From CAYJFK01 sp964369475 (GTDB lineage Bacteria > Bacillota > Clostridia > Oscillospirales > Feifaniaceae), in NCBI GenBank assembly GCA_964369475.1, contig CAYJFK010000002.1:1-64000 (forward strand): a stretch of DNA of 64,000 nucleotides, written 5' to 3'. Of the stretch, positions 33,078-42,510 are shown piece by piece. Numbering within the stretch: the stretch's first letter is position 1; each line of letters opens with the position of its first letter. The notes beneath the pieces are model-generated. The model saw only the letters and a list, made by a program, of their open reading frames with translations, ran no database searches and was not told where the DNA came from. The position numbers were made by a program, and so were the translations under genes.

Positions 33078-34268
33078 TTATTTCTCTACAATTGCCTTTG
33101 TGTCAAGAGCTATCATTAGCTCCTCGTTTGTTGGGATAACAAGTGTCTTAACAGTAGCTTTGTCTGTCGAAACATCTGTCTCCTTGCCACGAACCTTGTT
33201 TCTCTCGCTGCAAAGCTCGATGCCCATGAACTCGAGGCCTTCTACGCACTTTTCACGGATTTCAATGCCGTTCTCACCTACACCTGCTGTAAATACAACA
33301 GCATCTACACCGCCCATAGCAGCTGCGTATGCGCCGATGAACTTCTTAACATTGTATGCAAAAACTTCGATTGCAAGCTTTGCTCTCTCGTTGCCTTCTG
33401 CCGCTGCGCCTTCGATGTCACGGAAGTCAGAAGAAACGCCCGAAATACCAAGAACGCCCGACTTTTTGTTCATAACATTGTTAATACCCGCTGTGTCAAG
33501 ACCTTCTTTGTCCATTAGGAATGTTACGATAGCAGGATCGATAAGTCCGGAACGTGTTCCCATAACAAGACCCTCAAGAGGTGTAAAGCCCATTGTTGTG
33601 TCGACCGACTTACCGCAGTCAACAGCTGCAATGGAAGAACCGTTGCCAAGGTGGCATGTTATTATCTTGCACTCGTCGTACTTCTTGCCAAGCATGTCAG
33701 CCGCTCTCTCCGAAACATAGCGGTGCGATGTGCCGTGGAAGCCGAAACGGCGAATCTTGTACTTCTCGTAATACTCGTAAGGTAGGCCGTAGATAAATGC
33801 CTTGGAGGGGATTGTCTGATGGAAAGCTGTATCGAATACGCCGACCATAGGAATGTCGCCCATAACTTCACGGCAAGCTTCGATGCCTACGATGTTGGGG
33901 GGATTGTGTAGAGGAGCAAGTTCAGCGCACTCCTCAAGGCTCTTCATAACAGCATCTGTTATCATAACAGAGCCAGAGAATGTCTCTGAACCGTGAACAA
34001 CACGATGTCCAACCGCTGCGATCTCGCTTAGCGATTCGATACATCCGTGCTCTTTGCTCGTGATAGCATCGATAACTACCTTAATAGCATCGGAATGGTT
34101 TTTCATTTCTACATCTGTCTTTAGCTTGCCTTTTGTACCTGTGTGAGATAGCTTACCATCGATTCCGATACGCTCGCAAAGGCCTATTGCAAGAACCTCT
34201 GTGTTGTCGGTCTCTATAAGCTGATACTTCATCGAGGAGCTACCGGCATTGATTACAAGAATTTTCAT
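33078..34268 (-). CDS. ackA: Acetate kinase
   Basis: Converts acetyl phosphate and ADP to acetate and ATP in fermentation. Acetokinase signatures NAGSSSMKYQL (N-terminal) and GFTPLEGLVMGTRSG are present, along with FDTAFHQ and RRFGFHGTSHRY. The start at 34268 has GGAGG 6 nt upstream; the 4-residue longer frame overlaps that SD. Length 396 is normal. No pta is adjacent. It is divergent from tmcAL. Confidence 0.96.
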   Translation of the reverse strand: MKILVINAGSSSMKYQLIETDNTEVLAIGLCERIGIDGKLSHTGTKGKLKTDVEMKNHSDAIKVVIDAITSKEHGCIESLSEIAAVGHRVVHGSETFSGSVMITDAVMKSLEECAELAPLHNPPNIVGIEACREVMGDIPMVGVFDTAFHQTIPSKAFIYGLPYEYYEKYKIRRFGFHGTSHRYVSERAADMLGKKYDECKIITCHLGNGSSIAAVDCGKSVDTTMGFTPLEGLVMGTRSGLIDPAIVTFLMDKEGLDTAGINNVMNKKSGVLGISGVSSDFRDIEGAAAEGNERAKLAIEVFAYNVKKFIGAYAAAMGGVDAVVFTAGVGENGIEIREKCVEGLEFMGIELCSERNKVRGKETDVSTDKATVKTLVIPTNEELMIALDTKAIVEK

Positions 34269-34376
34269 GTGAACCTCCAAAATTTTATTATATGCGTTTT
34301 TACTGTTTTAACCAGTATATTATATTATACAAATTCCCACATTTCAAGTATTTTACTACAAAAGAGGAGAAATTTT

Positions 34377-35408
34377 ATGAATATAGCCGGCATACTATGC
34401 GAGTACAACCCACTGCATAGCGGTCATCGCAGGCATATAGAGATAACGGCCAACATGGGGTATGATGGAATTGTTGCGGCAATGTCGGGCAACTTTGTGC
34501 AAAGGGGCGATGTCGCCATATACAGCAAGTGGGATAGGGCAAAGGCAGCCATCGAGGGGGGCGCAAACCTTGTTTTAGAAATGCCGACCTCTCTTGTTTT
34601 GCAATCTGCCGAAGGCTATGCAAGAGCCGGCATGAAAATGCTATCTCTTGCAGGCGCTACCGTTGCGAGTTTTGGTAGCGAGTGCGGCGATGCTGATATG
34701 CTAAAACTTGCCGCCACTCGGCTTGACGAGGGCAGAGAGCGTATAATAGCACTTATGAAGGAGGGCAAGTCCTATCCCATATCTTGCAAAGAGGTGCTTG
34801 GCGACCTCGGCTTTATGCTCGACACCCCCAACAACACGCTCGGCATTGAGTATGTAAGGGCGATAAATCACCTATCTTTGCCCATGGATATTTTCACAAT
34901 AAAGCGTGAAGCGACCTCTGAACGTGCCACAAATGTGCGCCAGGAGCTTTCTGGGGCAGACGGGATATACGAGCTTAAAAATGCAGAAGTTGCAATGCTG
35001 GCACGTCTGCGCCGTCTAGAGCCCTCCTATTTCTCCACCCTCCCCGATGTGACGGAAGGGCTTGAACATCGCATTGTGTCGGCTATCCGCTCATCGCTTT
35101 ACTATGACGATATTGTAGATAGCGTTTCTTCGAAAATATACACAAAAGCACGCATTAGAAGAATTCTACTACGTGCCTTTCTCAATATTCCGTATATAGA
35201 AGAAATTAACAAACTTAGAATACTCGCACTTGATGACATTGGCAGAGAGATAGTTAAAAATATCTCCCTTCCGACCGTAACAAAAATTTCGAGCGAAGAT
35301 TACCAAAGGGAAGCTCAAAACACCGACCTATACAGTCTCTTTCGCTCCCCTCCTCTGCCCTGTGGAGAGGAGTTTCGAGGGCAGGTTTATTATAAAAAAT
35401 TCAGATAG
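34377..35408 (+). CDS. tmcAL: tRNA(Met) cytidine acetate ligase TmcAL
   Basis: Makes N4-acetylcytidine at the wobble position of elongator tRNA-Met from acetate and ATP (YlbM family). The nucleotidyltransferase-like HxGH site appears in GILCEYNPLHSGHRRHI, with further blocks AAMSGNFVQRGDVAIYSKW and NNTLGIEYVRAI. The ATG at 34377 has AGAGGAG upstream; the 36 extra N-terminal residues of the open frame lie in the promoter region. At 343 residues it is slightly short of the ~400 usual. Divergent pairing with ackA links an acetate user with an acetate producer. Confidence 0.92.
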   Translation: MNIAGILCEYNPLHSGHRRHIEITANMGYDGIVAAMSGNFVQRGDVAIYSKWDRAKAAIEGGANLVLEMPTSLVLQSAEGYARAGMKMLSLAGATVASFGSECGDADMLKLAATRLDEGRERIIALMKEGKSYPISCKEVLGDLGFMLDTPNNTLGIEYVRAINHLSLPMDIFTIKREATSERATNVRQELSGADGIYELKNAEVAMLARLRRLEPSYFSTLPDVTEGLEHRIVSAIRSSLYYDDIVDSVSSKIYTKARIRRILLRAFLNIPYIEEINKLRILALDDIGREIVKNISLPTVTKISSEDYQREAQNTDLYSLFRSPPLPCGEEFRGQVYYKKFR

Positions 35409-35409
35409 T

Positions 35410-36129
35410 TTAATCGTACGGCACGGGGTTTGGGAAGTTCATTAAGGACTCGCCTAAATCGTCGGGCAGGTCTGTTATATTTGTGTAATACTCGGGCACT
35501 CTGCCGACAATTACAGTCTCGGCAACGCAAATCGAGGTCACTACATTTGTAGATACATTGGAAACAGGCATCATAATGCTTACCCCTGTGTTTACATTAA
35601 GAATGATCCTGTGTAGTGTTTGGTTTATGCCTGCCGATGTAAACTCGTTTTCTATATCTACAACTACACTGCCGTACGGTATAAGCCTAAGGTCTATTTC
35701 AGGCCCTCTGCCGCTTAACAGCTCGCCTGCGATCAGGTTTCCGAGCGGCACGGAAAGGCGAATTACATCGACCTTCAAATTTTCTTGCACACGCTCAGAG
35801 ACTCTTGATTTTAATTGGTTAATGCCTACTATATCCGATACAAGTGCACGCACCTCTCCTGTGTCTGAGGTCTCGACAGTTACAAGGTCGGCATACTCCA
35901 CCCCGTTTAGAGTTAGCTCCTCCTCGACGGCCAGCATTACAGATCTATTGGCAATTGCCTTTGCACTCTCAACGCCGACCCCTTCGACCATCGGGCGCAA
36001 AACCGAGTCGGATAGGTGCAAGATGAAATTTGTAAGGAGCAGTAGCATAACTGTTATTACGACCAAAACAAATATCGGATTTACTCCGCCTCGTCTGCTT
36101 ACATTTTTTCGTCTGCTTCTAATAATCAT
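35410..36129 (-). CDS. yunB: Sporulation protein YunB
   Basis: A 239-residue sporulation protein of the YunB family. A basic N-terminus precedes one transmembrane segment (about 17-38); the remainder is extracytoplasmic and includes VPLGNLIAGELLSGRGPEI and the C-terminal VIVGRVPEYYTNI, both typical of the family. In B. subtilis it is a mother-cell sigma-E gene needed for normal spores. The SD (GGGGGTG) lies inside a 16-bp hairpin next to the ATG. Confidence 0.9.
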   Translation of the reverse strand: MIIRSRRKNVSRRGGVNPIFVLVVITVMLLLLTNFILHLSDSVLRPMVEGVGVESAKAIANRSVMLAVEEELTLNGVEYADLVTVETSDTGEVRALVSDIVGINQLKSRVSERVQENLKVDVIRLSVPLGNLIAGELLSGRGPEIDLRLIPYGSVVVDIENEFTSAGINQTLHRIILNVNTGVSIMMPVSNVSTNVVTSICVAETVIVGRVPEYYTNITDLPDDLGESLMNFPNPVPYD

Positions 36130-36130
36130 A

Positions 36131-36165
36131 ATACACCCCCGAGCATCCTATGCTTGGGGGTGTAT
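36131..36165 (-). promoter_or_regulatory. Hairpin sequestering the yunB ribosome-binding site
   Basis: Arms 36131-36146 and 36150-36165 pair over 16 bp (one G-U) around a 3-nt loop. On the minus strand the 3' arm contains GGGGGTG, the yunB SD, and ends one base before the ATG. In mRNA the SD would be fully base-paired. Confidence 0.65.
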
Positions 36166-36230
36166 ATTTGTGAGTTATTCTATTTATTCCGACAGACTAC
36201 TCTAAAGTGCTACAAAATATAGCTCTTAAA

Positions 36231-38297
36231 TTACTCTGCCGACTCCTCTGCTACTTCCTCAGCGGGAGCAGCATCTTCGTATGCAACATCTTCGTTTGCA
36301 TTTCCATCGAGAAGTGCACGGATAGATAGGTTAACACGCATTGCCTCGTAGTCGATAGATACAATCTTAACATCAACTTCGTCGCCAACCGACAGTACCG
36401 AAGAAGGTCTGTCTATGCGCTTGTTGGATATTTGCGAAATGTAGATAAGTCCATCTATTCCGGGGATTAGCTCCGCAAATGCACCAAAGGGCATTAGCTT
36501 AACTATCTTAACAGTTGCAACATCTCCAACTTGGAACTTCTCTTTGAGAGTGTCCCACGGATTTGGAAGTAGGCTCTTGTAGCCAAGCGAAATACGCTTG
36601 CGCTCGTTGTCAAGATCCTTGATGTATACCTCTATTGTATCTCCAACAGCAACAGCCTCCGATGGGTGTCTGATACGATTCCACGAAAGCTCCGAAAGGT
36701 GGATCATACCATCTACGCCGCCTACGTCGACAAATGCGCCGTAAGATGTCATAGACTTAACTGTACCGTTGTACTTCTTGCCAACTTCGGCAGTAGACCA
36801 GAAAGCCTCCTCGGAAACACGACGTGCTTCTCTTTGAACAGCTCTGATAGAGCCGATAACACGGCGACGTCTGCGATTTACTTCCAAAATTTTAAACTCT
36901 TGCTTAGAGCCTACAAGCTCGGAATGATCGGCATCTCTGCCGCCCGGAACTTGCGAGCCGGGCACAAATATACGAACTCCGTTGCAAGTAGCTATAACGC
37001 CACCCTTAACAACTTCGTTAATTACACCCTTCAATGTTACGCCGCTGTCAACAGCAGCTTCGATCTCGTCCCAGCCCTTTATTGCGTCTACGCGCTTTTT
37101 CGAGAGCATAATTGTGCCCTCTACATCGTTAACACGAACAACAAAGACCTCTACTTCATCGCCCGGCTTAACTACATCTTCGGGCTTAAGTGTGGAATCG
37201 TCTGTTAGCTCTCCCACAGGTATATATGCCGACTGTTTTGTGCCAAGGTCTACTTGAACTTCGGTTGCGCCTATCGATACGATAGTAACCTTGACCCTAT
37301 CGCCGGTGTTCAAAGTAAGTAGCGAATCTTCAAGCATTTGCTCGAATGTCATCTCTCCGCTATCCTCTGTATCAACGGTCTTTTCGACACTTGCAACCTC
37401 CGTCGCAGCCATATTTTCCTTGTTTTCCATTTCCATTGCTTCTTTAACTTCAGACATTATCGTTGCAGCCTCCTTTATTACACGTGCAGGAGTCGATGCC
37501 CCTGCCGTTATGCAGACCTTTATGCCCGCACCGATTAGCTCGGGCGGTATCTCGGTAGACGACTCCACTAAAAAAGTCCTCTCGCAGTGGCGCTTGCACA
37601 CTTCAAAAAGTCTGTTAGTGTTGGAGCTTGCGCGCCCACCGAGAACGAGTGTTGCATCGGCATCTTTTGATAGTTGAGCAGCCTCTCGTTGTCTATTATC
37701 GGTCGCACTGCATATTGTATCAAATATTTCTGCATTTGTATATAGTTTTTTAATTAAATTTAAACATTTTTCCCATTCTGCCATATCAAAGGTCGTTTGA
37801 ACGGCAAAGAGTGTTGATTTTGCCCTAACTTCGGGGTGTGCTTGCGTAAAAATTTTAAGTTCTTCCAAGTTTCGAAAAACTGTGCAGTTCTGCCCATGAC
37901 TTATTATGCCCTGAACTTCGGGATGTTCGGCATGTCCGATTATAAATATTTTTTTACCTTCTGCAGTCCCTTTTGCGACAAGTTCGTGTATCTTGGAAAC
38001 CTTTGGGCAAGTAAGATCGAAATACTCAATTCCCCGTGCTTCGAGTGCCTCTATTTCCCATTTAGGCACACCGTGACTGCGCACAATTACCTTTACACCA
38101 TCGGGCACAGCATCAACTGCAAAAACACCCTTTTGCTCAAGTTCTTTAACGACGTGGGGATTGTGAATAAGAGGGCCCAGTGTGACATATTTGCACCCTG
38201 CCTCCCCTTGCTCTATCAGCTTGTAAGTCTCGTCGACCGCACGTTTTACTCCAAAGCAAAAGCCTGCGGTTTTTGCGACAACAACGGTGTTTTTCAT
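36231..38297 (-). CDS. ispH-rpsA: IspH-ribosomal protein S1 fusion
   Basis: A 688-residue bifunctional protein. Residues about 1-285 are IspH (LytB), the [4Fe-4S] enzyme making IPP and DMAPP, with cluster cysteines in AKTAGFCFGVKRAV, FDLTCPKVSK and FDTICSATDNRQ. After an acidic linker, four S1 RNA-binding repeats follow (about 330-660), for example KYNGTVKSMTSYGAFVDVGG and the next copy with VKIVKLMPFGAFAEL. The C-terminus is acidic. The start at 38297 has GGGGGAG upstream; the longer frame overlaps cmk. This fusion is known in clostridia. It follows cmk by 13 nt. Confidence 0.95.
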   Translation of the reverse strand: MKNTVVVAKTAGFCFGVKRAVDETYKLIEQGEAGCKYVTLGPLIHNPHVVKELEQKGVFAVDAVPDGVKVIVRSHGVPKWEIEALEARGIEYFDLTCPKVSKIHELVAKGTAEGKKIFIIGHAEHPEVQGIISHGQNCTVFRNLEELKIFTQAHPEVRAKSTLFAVQTTFDMAEWEKCLNLIKKLYTNAEIFDTICSATDNRQREAAQLSKDADATLVLGGRASSNTNRLFEVCKRHCERTFLVESSTEIPPELIGAGIKVCITAGASTPARVIKEAATIMSEVKEAMEMENKENMAATEVASVEKTVDTEDSGEMTFEQMLEDSLLTLNTGDRVKVTIVSIGATEVQVDLGTKQSAYIPVGELTDDSTLKPEDVVKPGDEVEVFVVRVNDVEGTIMLSKKRVDAIKGWDEIEAAVDSGVTLKGVINEVVKGGVIATCNGVRIFVPGSQVPGGRDADHSELVGSKQEFKILEVNRRRRRVIGSIRAVQREARRVSEEAFWSTAEVGKKYNGTVKSMTSYGAFVDVGGVDGMIHLSELSWNRIRHPSEAVAVGDTIEVYIKDLDNERKRISLGYKSLLPNPWDTLKEKFQVGDVATVKIVKLMPFGAFAELIPGIDGLIYISQISNKRIDRPSSVLSVGDEVDVKIVSIDYEAMRVNLSIRALLDGNANEDVAYEDAAPAEEVAEESAE

Positions 38298-38310
38298 GCT
38301 CTCCCCCAGT

Positions 38311-38988
38311 CTAAAGCTCGTCCTTAAATCGCTCTCGGATAATGCCCTCAACAAGCTCAACAGACTTCTCTTTTGAATTTCCCGTTGTGTCGAGCCTTAT
38401 TGCGTCTTCTGCCTGTTTGAGTGGCGCTACCGCCCTTGTAGAGTCCCTCTCGTCACGCTCTAACAGGTCTTTGTAGACCTTCTCGAATGGAGGTGCGTCC
38501 CCCCTTAGCTCGAGTTCCTTATGACGACGATCGGCTCGGTCTTCAGGCTCTGCCGTTAGGAATATTTTTAGCTGTGCATTTGGTAAAACGACAGTGCCTA
38601 TATCTCTGCCGTCCATAATGCAGTTATATTTCGATGCAAGCCCTCTTTGAAGTTCTAAAAGAAAATCACGAACTCCGCCGATTGCCGACACTGCCGATGC
38701 GTAGTGCGACATCTCGTGGCGACGAATTTCCTTTGAAACATCTTCGCCGCATAGATATATGTGCTGTCCGTCCTCTTTTAGTTCGATCGAAACTTCGATC
38801 TCGGGCAGACATGGCACGACCTGCTCTGCCGACGACGGATCGAGCCCCTTGCGGAAAATATAGAGCCCGATAGCCCTATACAGTGCGCCCGTGTCTACAT
38901 AAGTAAACCCAATACGAGCCGCAACTTCTTGCGATATTGTACTCTTTCCGGCACCCGACGGGCCGTCTATGGCTATATTTATGCTCAT
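38311..38988 (-). CDS. cmk: Cytidylate kinase
   Basis: Phosphorylates CMP and dCMP. P-loop DGPSGAGKST at residues 8-17, CMP-binding TYVDTGALYRAIG, and the lid region with MDGRDIGTVVLPNA and the basic stretch RADRRHKEL. Length 225 is normal. ATG with GAGAGGT upstream. The cmk-ispH-rpsA order is standard in clostridia. Confidence 0.95.
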   Translation of the reverse strand: MSINIAIDGPSGAGKSTISQEVAARIGFTYVDTGALYRAIGLYIFRKGLDPSSAEQVVPCLPEIEVSIELKEDGQHIYLCGEDVSKEIRRHEMSHYASAVSAIGGVRDFLLELQRGLASKYNCIMDGRDIGTVVLPNAQLKIFLTAEPEDRADRRHKELELRGDAPPFEKVYKDLLERDERDSTRAVAPLKQAEDAIRLDTTGNSKEKSVELVEGIIRERFKDEL

Positions 38989-39070
38989 GAAAAATACCTC
39001 TCAAAAGTACATTTTATTTTTTACATGTTTTAGTATTAACTTAATTTTTGCGCTAAAAGCAGATCTTCCG

Positions 39071-40234
39071 TTATACATTCATGCCTGCAAGCCTACCTGT
39101 CGAAAAGGCTATTTGCAGATTAAATCCACCTGTAAGTGCATCGACATCTATAACTTCGCCTGCAAAGAAAATTCTCTCGTCAAGCTTAGAACGCATGGTT
39201 TTTGGATCAATTTCCTTTGTGGATACTCCACCTGCCGTTACTATCGCTTCGTCAATCGGGCGAGCTTTTGTTATCGTAAGGGGAAATGCCTTAAACAAAT
39301 CTACAAGAGCTTTGCGTTCTTCTTTGGTAATATTGTTGACCTTTTTATCTTTGTCTATTCCCGACATTTCTACCATTACAGGTATCGCCGAACTTGGGAG
39401 CAATTTATTTAATGCGTTTGAAAAATCTCGATTTTTATATTCATCAAAATCTCTTAAGATTCTTGCATCTAACTTTTCCTTCGAAAGTGCCGGTTTAAAA
39501 TCTATATATGCCTTACAAGGATATTCCTTTATAAGTGCCGAGGCAGATAGCACGAGCGGCCCTGATATGCCGTAGTGGGTAAAGAGCATTTCGCCCATGT
39601 CGGAGTATATCGGCTTTTTCTTGCCACCGTACACTTCAAGTCGCACATTTCTAAGCGAAAGCCCTGCCATGTCAGCGCAAAAACTCTCCTTGCAAACGAG
39701 TGACACAAGAGATGCTCTCGGCTCCTTTATAGTGTGCCCGATCTCTCGTGCAAAGCGGTACCCGTCTCCCGTTGACCCTGTTAGCGGATAGGATATGCCG
39801 CCTGTTGCAATAATAACAGCATCGGCATTTGGAAGTTCTTTTATCTCTTTGGTAACAAATGTTACCCCTGCCGACTTTGCAAACTTCACAAGTGCATCTC
39901 TTATGTCAACCGCCTTATCGGAAACAGGAAAGACCCTATCCCCTCGCTCGACCTTGAGCGGCACACCGAGCTCTTCAAAAAAGTTCATTGTATCTTGGCA
40001 AGAAAATTCACTGAGCGCCGAGTACAAAAACTTGGGAGATCCCGTTACATAATTCAAAAACTCGTCTTGCGGCACTGCCGTTGTAACATTACATCTGCCC
40101 TTGCCCGTTATGAGCAGCTTGCGCCCCGAATACTTGTTTTTCTCGTATATAGTAACCGAACACCCTCTCGCAGCGGCAGTGCCTGCCGCAATCAGTCCGG
40201 CCGGCCCTGCGCCGATGACCGCAACGCTACACAT
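39071..40234 (-). CDS. BaiN/YhiN family FAD-dependent oxidoreductase
   Basis: A HI0933-like flavoprotein of 387 residues from the ATG at 40234. Dinucleotide-binding GAGPAGLIAAGTAA lies at the N-terminus; YSGRKLLITGKGRCNVT and the C-terminal FAGEVIDVDALTGGFNLQIAF are family hallmarks. One member (BaiN) reduces bile-acid intermediates, but most are of unknown role. The start is uncertain: an in-frame ATG at 40261 is possible, but the 40234 codon overlaps the previous gene's stop, suggesting coupling. It precedes cmk and ispH on the same strand. Confidence 0.88.
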   Translation of the reverse strand: MCSVAVIGAGPAGLIAAGTAAARGCSVTIYEKNKYSGRKLLITGKGRCNVTTAVPQDEFLNYVTGSPKFLYSALSEFSCQDTMNFFEELGVPLKVERGDRVFPVSDKAVDIRDALVKFAKSAGVTFVTKEIKELPNADAVIIATGGISYPLTGSTGDGYRFAREIGHTIKEPRASLVSLVCKESFCADMAGLSLRNVRLEVYGGKKKPIYSDMGEMLFTHYGISGPLVLSASALIKEYPCKAYIDFKPALSKEKLDARILRDFDEYKNRDFSNALNKLLPSSAIPVMVEMSGIDKDKKVNNITKEERKALVDLFKAFPLTITKARPIDEAIVTAGGVSTKEIDPKTMRSKLDERIFFAGEVIDVDALTGGFNLQIAFSTGRLAGMNV

Positions 40235-40550
40235 TTTTGCAAAGGTGACGTAGCACCTCATCGGGAGTCGATGACGCAACTCCGTCCTCAACCGTAAAGC
40301 GAAGCCCTTCAAGCCTTTTATGCATCTCGGCCTTCTTGCAAGCTACCTTGCTAAGTCCGAGCGGCTTTGTAAAGCTCGCCACGCTTCTAAGCAGGGCATC
40401 ATACGAGTCGAGCCCCTCTATGCTCATTTTTTCTTCTATATTCAGTATAAAAAGTGTATCCCCTACCGAGGTAAAACTACATGTGGCAACAGTATCGCCT
40501 GCAAGTAAAATCGAAAATTCCTCGGGAGCGGTTTGTTTTATGTTAATCAT
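40227..40550 (-). CDS. Small conserved-looking protein of unknown function
   Basis: A 107-residue protein I do not recognise. The N-terminal half is strand-rich (APEEFSILLAGDTVATCSFT, DTLFILNIEEKMSIEG), loosely GNAT-like, and the C-terminal half is helical and basic. ATG with AGAGGT upstream. It lies between rluB and the BaiN-like gene, overlapping the latter by 8 nt, so it belongs to the same operon. Confidence 0.75.
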   Translation of the reverse strand: MINIKQTAPEEFSILLAGDTVATCSFTSVGDTLFILNIEEKMSIEGLDSYDALLRSVASFTKPLGLSKVACKKAEMHKRLEGLRFTVEDGVASSTPDEVLRHLCKNV

Positions 40551-40568
40551 ATATAAACCTCTGAAATC

Positions 40569-41285
40569 TTATTTAACAAGCTTTTTAAGCTTTGCGACTT
40601 CCTCTTTTGTCAAGTGCCTGAAATGTCCAGACTTAACTTCAGCAAGCCTTAAATCTCCGACAGACACCCTCTTAAGGCGCATAACATTAATGCCTGCCGC
40701 CTCGCACATGCGGCGAATTTGACGGTTTTTCCCCTCGAATAGCGTAAATCCGAGTAGCGAACGCTCGGGGGTCTTTTTTAGCACCTCAACTTGGAATGGC
40801 TTTAGGCGACTTCCGTCTATCTCCTTTAGCGAGGCAAGCTTATCGAGCGCATCGCCCCCTGCAAGGCCTTCCATTGTCACGATGTATTTTTTTGCTACAT
40901 CATGGCTCGGGTGTGTAAGCTTGTACACAAGGTCGCCATCGTCCGACAGCAGCAGTAGCCCTTCCGAATTACGGTCGAGCCTTCCGATCGGTACAACCCT
41001 TGCCTCGACACCTTCCAGTAGATCGGCAACACATTTGCGGCCTTCTTCGTCTGCCATTGTCGTAATGTATCCCCTCGGCTTGTGAAGCATGATGTAGGTG
41101 AAATCCTTTGCCGAGCGGCGGACAATTTTGCCATCTACCAATACAACGTCGCCATCCCCTACCTTTTTGCCAAGCTCTGCCTTTACCCCGTTTACGGTAA
41201 CTCTGCCTGCCGTTATCATGTCCTCTGCCGCACGGCGTGAGCATATTCCGCATTCTGCCATGAATTTTTGTAGTCTTACTTCCAT
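40569..41285 (-). CDS. rluB: Ribosomal large-subunit pseudouridine synthase RluB (RsuA family)
   Basis: Isomerises a uridine in 23S rRNA. An N-terminal S4 domain (RLQKFMAECGICSRRAAEDMI) is followed by the catalytic motif GRLDRNSEGLLLLSDDG with the active Asp. Length 238 is typical. ATG with GGAGGAC upstream. In Firmicutes rluB often follows scpAB and dacF, as it does here on the same strand. Confidence 0.93.
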   Translation of the reverse strand: MEVRLQKFMAECGICSRRAAEDMITAGRVTVNGVKAELGKKVGDGDVVLVDGKIVRRSAKDFTYIMLHKPRGYITTMADEEGRKCVADLLEGVEARVVPIGRLDRNSEGLLLLSDDGDLVYKLTHPSHDVAKKYIVTMEGLAGGDALDKLASLKEIDGSRLKPFQVEVLKKTPERSLLGFTLFEGKNRQIRRMCEAAGINVMRLKRVSVGDLRLAEVKSGHFRHLTKEEVAKLKKLVK

Positions 41286-41382
41286 TTTTTCTCCGTCCTC
41301 CGTCTATCCTGCAAAGAAACCTCCTTGCAAGCTAAACTAAATATTTTGTAAGATTAGCGCCTTACAAGTATATTATTATATA

Positions 41383-42507
41383 TCAAAATAGCTCGAAAAG
41401 CAACTGAAAAATCGACTTTTCTTCTTTTTTCTCCATTATACTTTCGCTAGCCCTAATCGGTACGACAGATGCAAGCTCGCCATTTACAAAGATATGAGCC
41501 TCTCCGACCTGTTGCATAATGCTAATGCCGCTGTATACAAAATTCGGAAGCAAAATTTTTACGCTAACATCTGCCGCCTCTCCGCTCGTCATAACAATAG
41601 GCTCTACATTTGTTGGATGAAGCTTTATGCTTCCGCCGCCTGCAACGGGCAAGATATATCCACTTGCCACATAGTCCATCGGGTCTATAACGACTGCCTT
41701 GGAAAATCCATAGTCAAACATAGCGGCGTGGTCGTCCCAGTCGTCCCTGTCATTTATTGTTACGGCTATTAGTGTAACACCCTTTCTTTCAGCGGCCGTC
41801 ACAAGCGAGCGCCCCGAGCTTATTGTGTAGCCGGTTTTGCCGCCAATAGCCCCTTCGTAGCTTTGTAAAATCCTGTTTTTTGTATAAAGTAGCTTAACAG
41901 GATGGCTCTCGCTCTCCTCGATAGTATAACTTTTTGCCGAGATATATCTAATAAAATCCTTGTATTCGAGCGCATGAGCCATTATAACCGCAAGCTCTCT
42001 TGCCGTTGTATAATGCCCCTGCGCATCGAGGCCGCTTGGGTTTTTAAACTGCGTGTCTTTAAGACCCATAAGCGCCGCCTCCTCGTTCATTAAGTCGGCA
42101 AAATCCTCTACACTACCCGATATATGCAAAGCTATCGCCGTCGCAGCGTCGTTGCCCGAGTGCATTAGAAGGCCGTACAAAAGCTCGTCTAAGCTGTAAA
42201 TCTCACCTTCGTTTATATAAAGAGACGACCCTTCTACCCCTTGTGCCTCAAGAGGGATTTTCACAAGGTCGCCTATGTCGCCGTGCTTTAGGGCGACATA
42301 GGCCGTCATTATTTTGGTCGTCGATGCCATGGGCAGTCTTGTATCTGCACTCTGCTCGTAGAGTGCATTGCCTGTTGTAAGCTCGATTAACACGGCACTC
42401 TGCGCCGAAGTGGCGAGTGCCGATGCTCTCTTGATCGGTATCAAGAGAGTCAAAATCAATAAAGCGGCCGTAAAAAGTGCCGCCCTTTTAAAAAATACCC
42501 TTTTCAT
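41383..42507 (-). CDS. dacF: D-alanyl-D-alanine carboxypeptidase DacF
   Basis: A penicillin-binding S11 peptidase that trims peptidoglycan stem peptides; DacF types act in spore cortex formation. A signal peptide (about 1-28) is followed by the catalytic SxxK (STTK), SGN (HSGNDAAT) and KTG (GKTGYT) motifs, and a C-terminal PBP5-like domain and amphipathic tail. I chose the ATG at 42507 (374 residues); in-frame ATG and GTG codons lie 2 and 3 codons upstream. The GGGTG SD is buried in a perfect 14-bp hairpin. Confidence 0.92.
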   Translation of the reverse strand: MKRVFFKRAALFTAALLILTLLIPIKRASALATSAQSAVLIELTTGNALYEQSADTRLPMASTTKIMTAYVALKHGDIGDLVKIPLEAQGVEGSSLYINEGEIYSLDELLYGLLMHSGNDAATAIALHISGSVEDFADLMNEEAALMGLKDTQFKNPSGLDAQGHYTTARELAVIMAHALEYKDFIRYISAKSYTIEESESHPVKLLYTKNRILQSYEGAIGGKTGYTISSGRSLVTAAERKGVTLIAVTINDRDDWDDHAAMFDYGFSKAVVIDPMDYVASGYILPVAGGGSIKLHPTNVEPIVMTSGEAADVSVKILLPNFVYSGISIMQQVGEAHIFVNGELASVVPIRASESIMEKKEEKSIFQLLFELF

Positions 42508-42510
42508 AAA

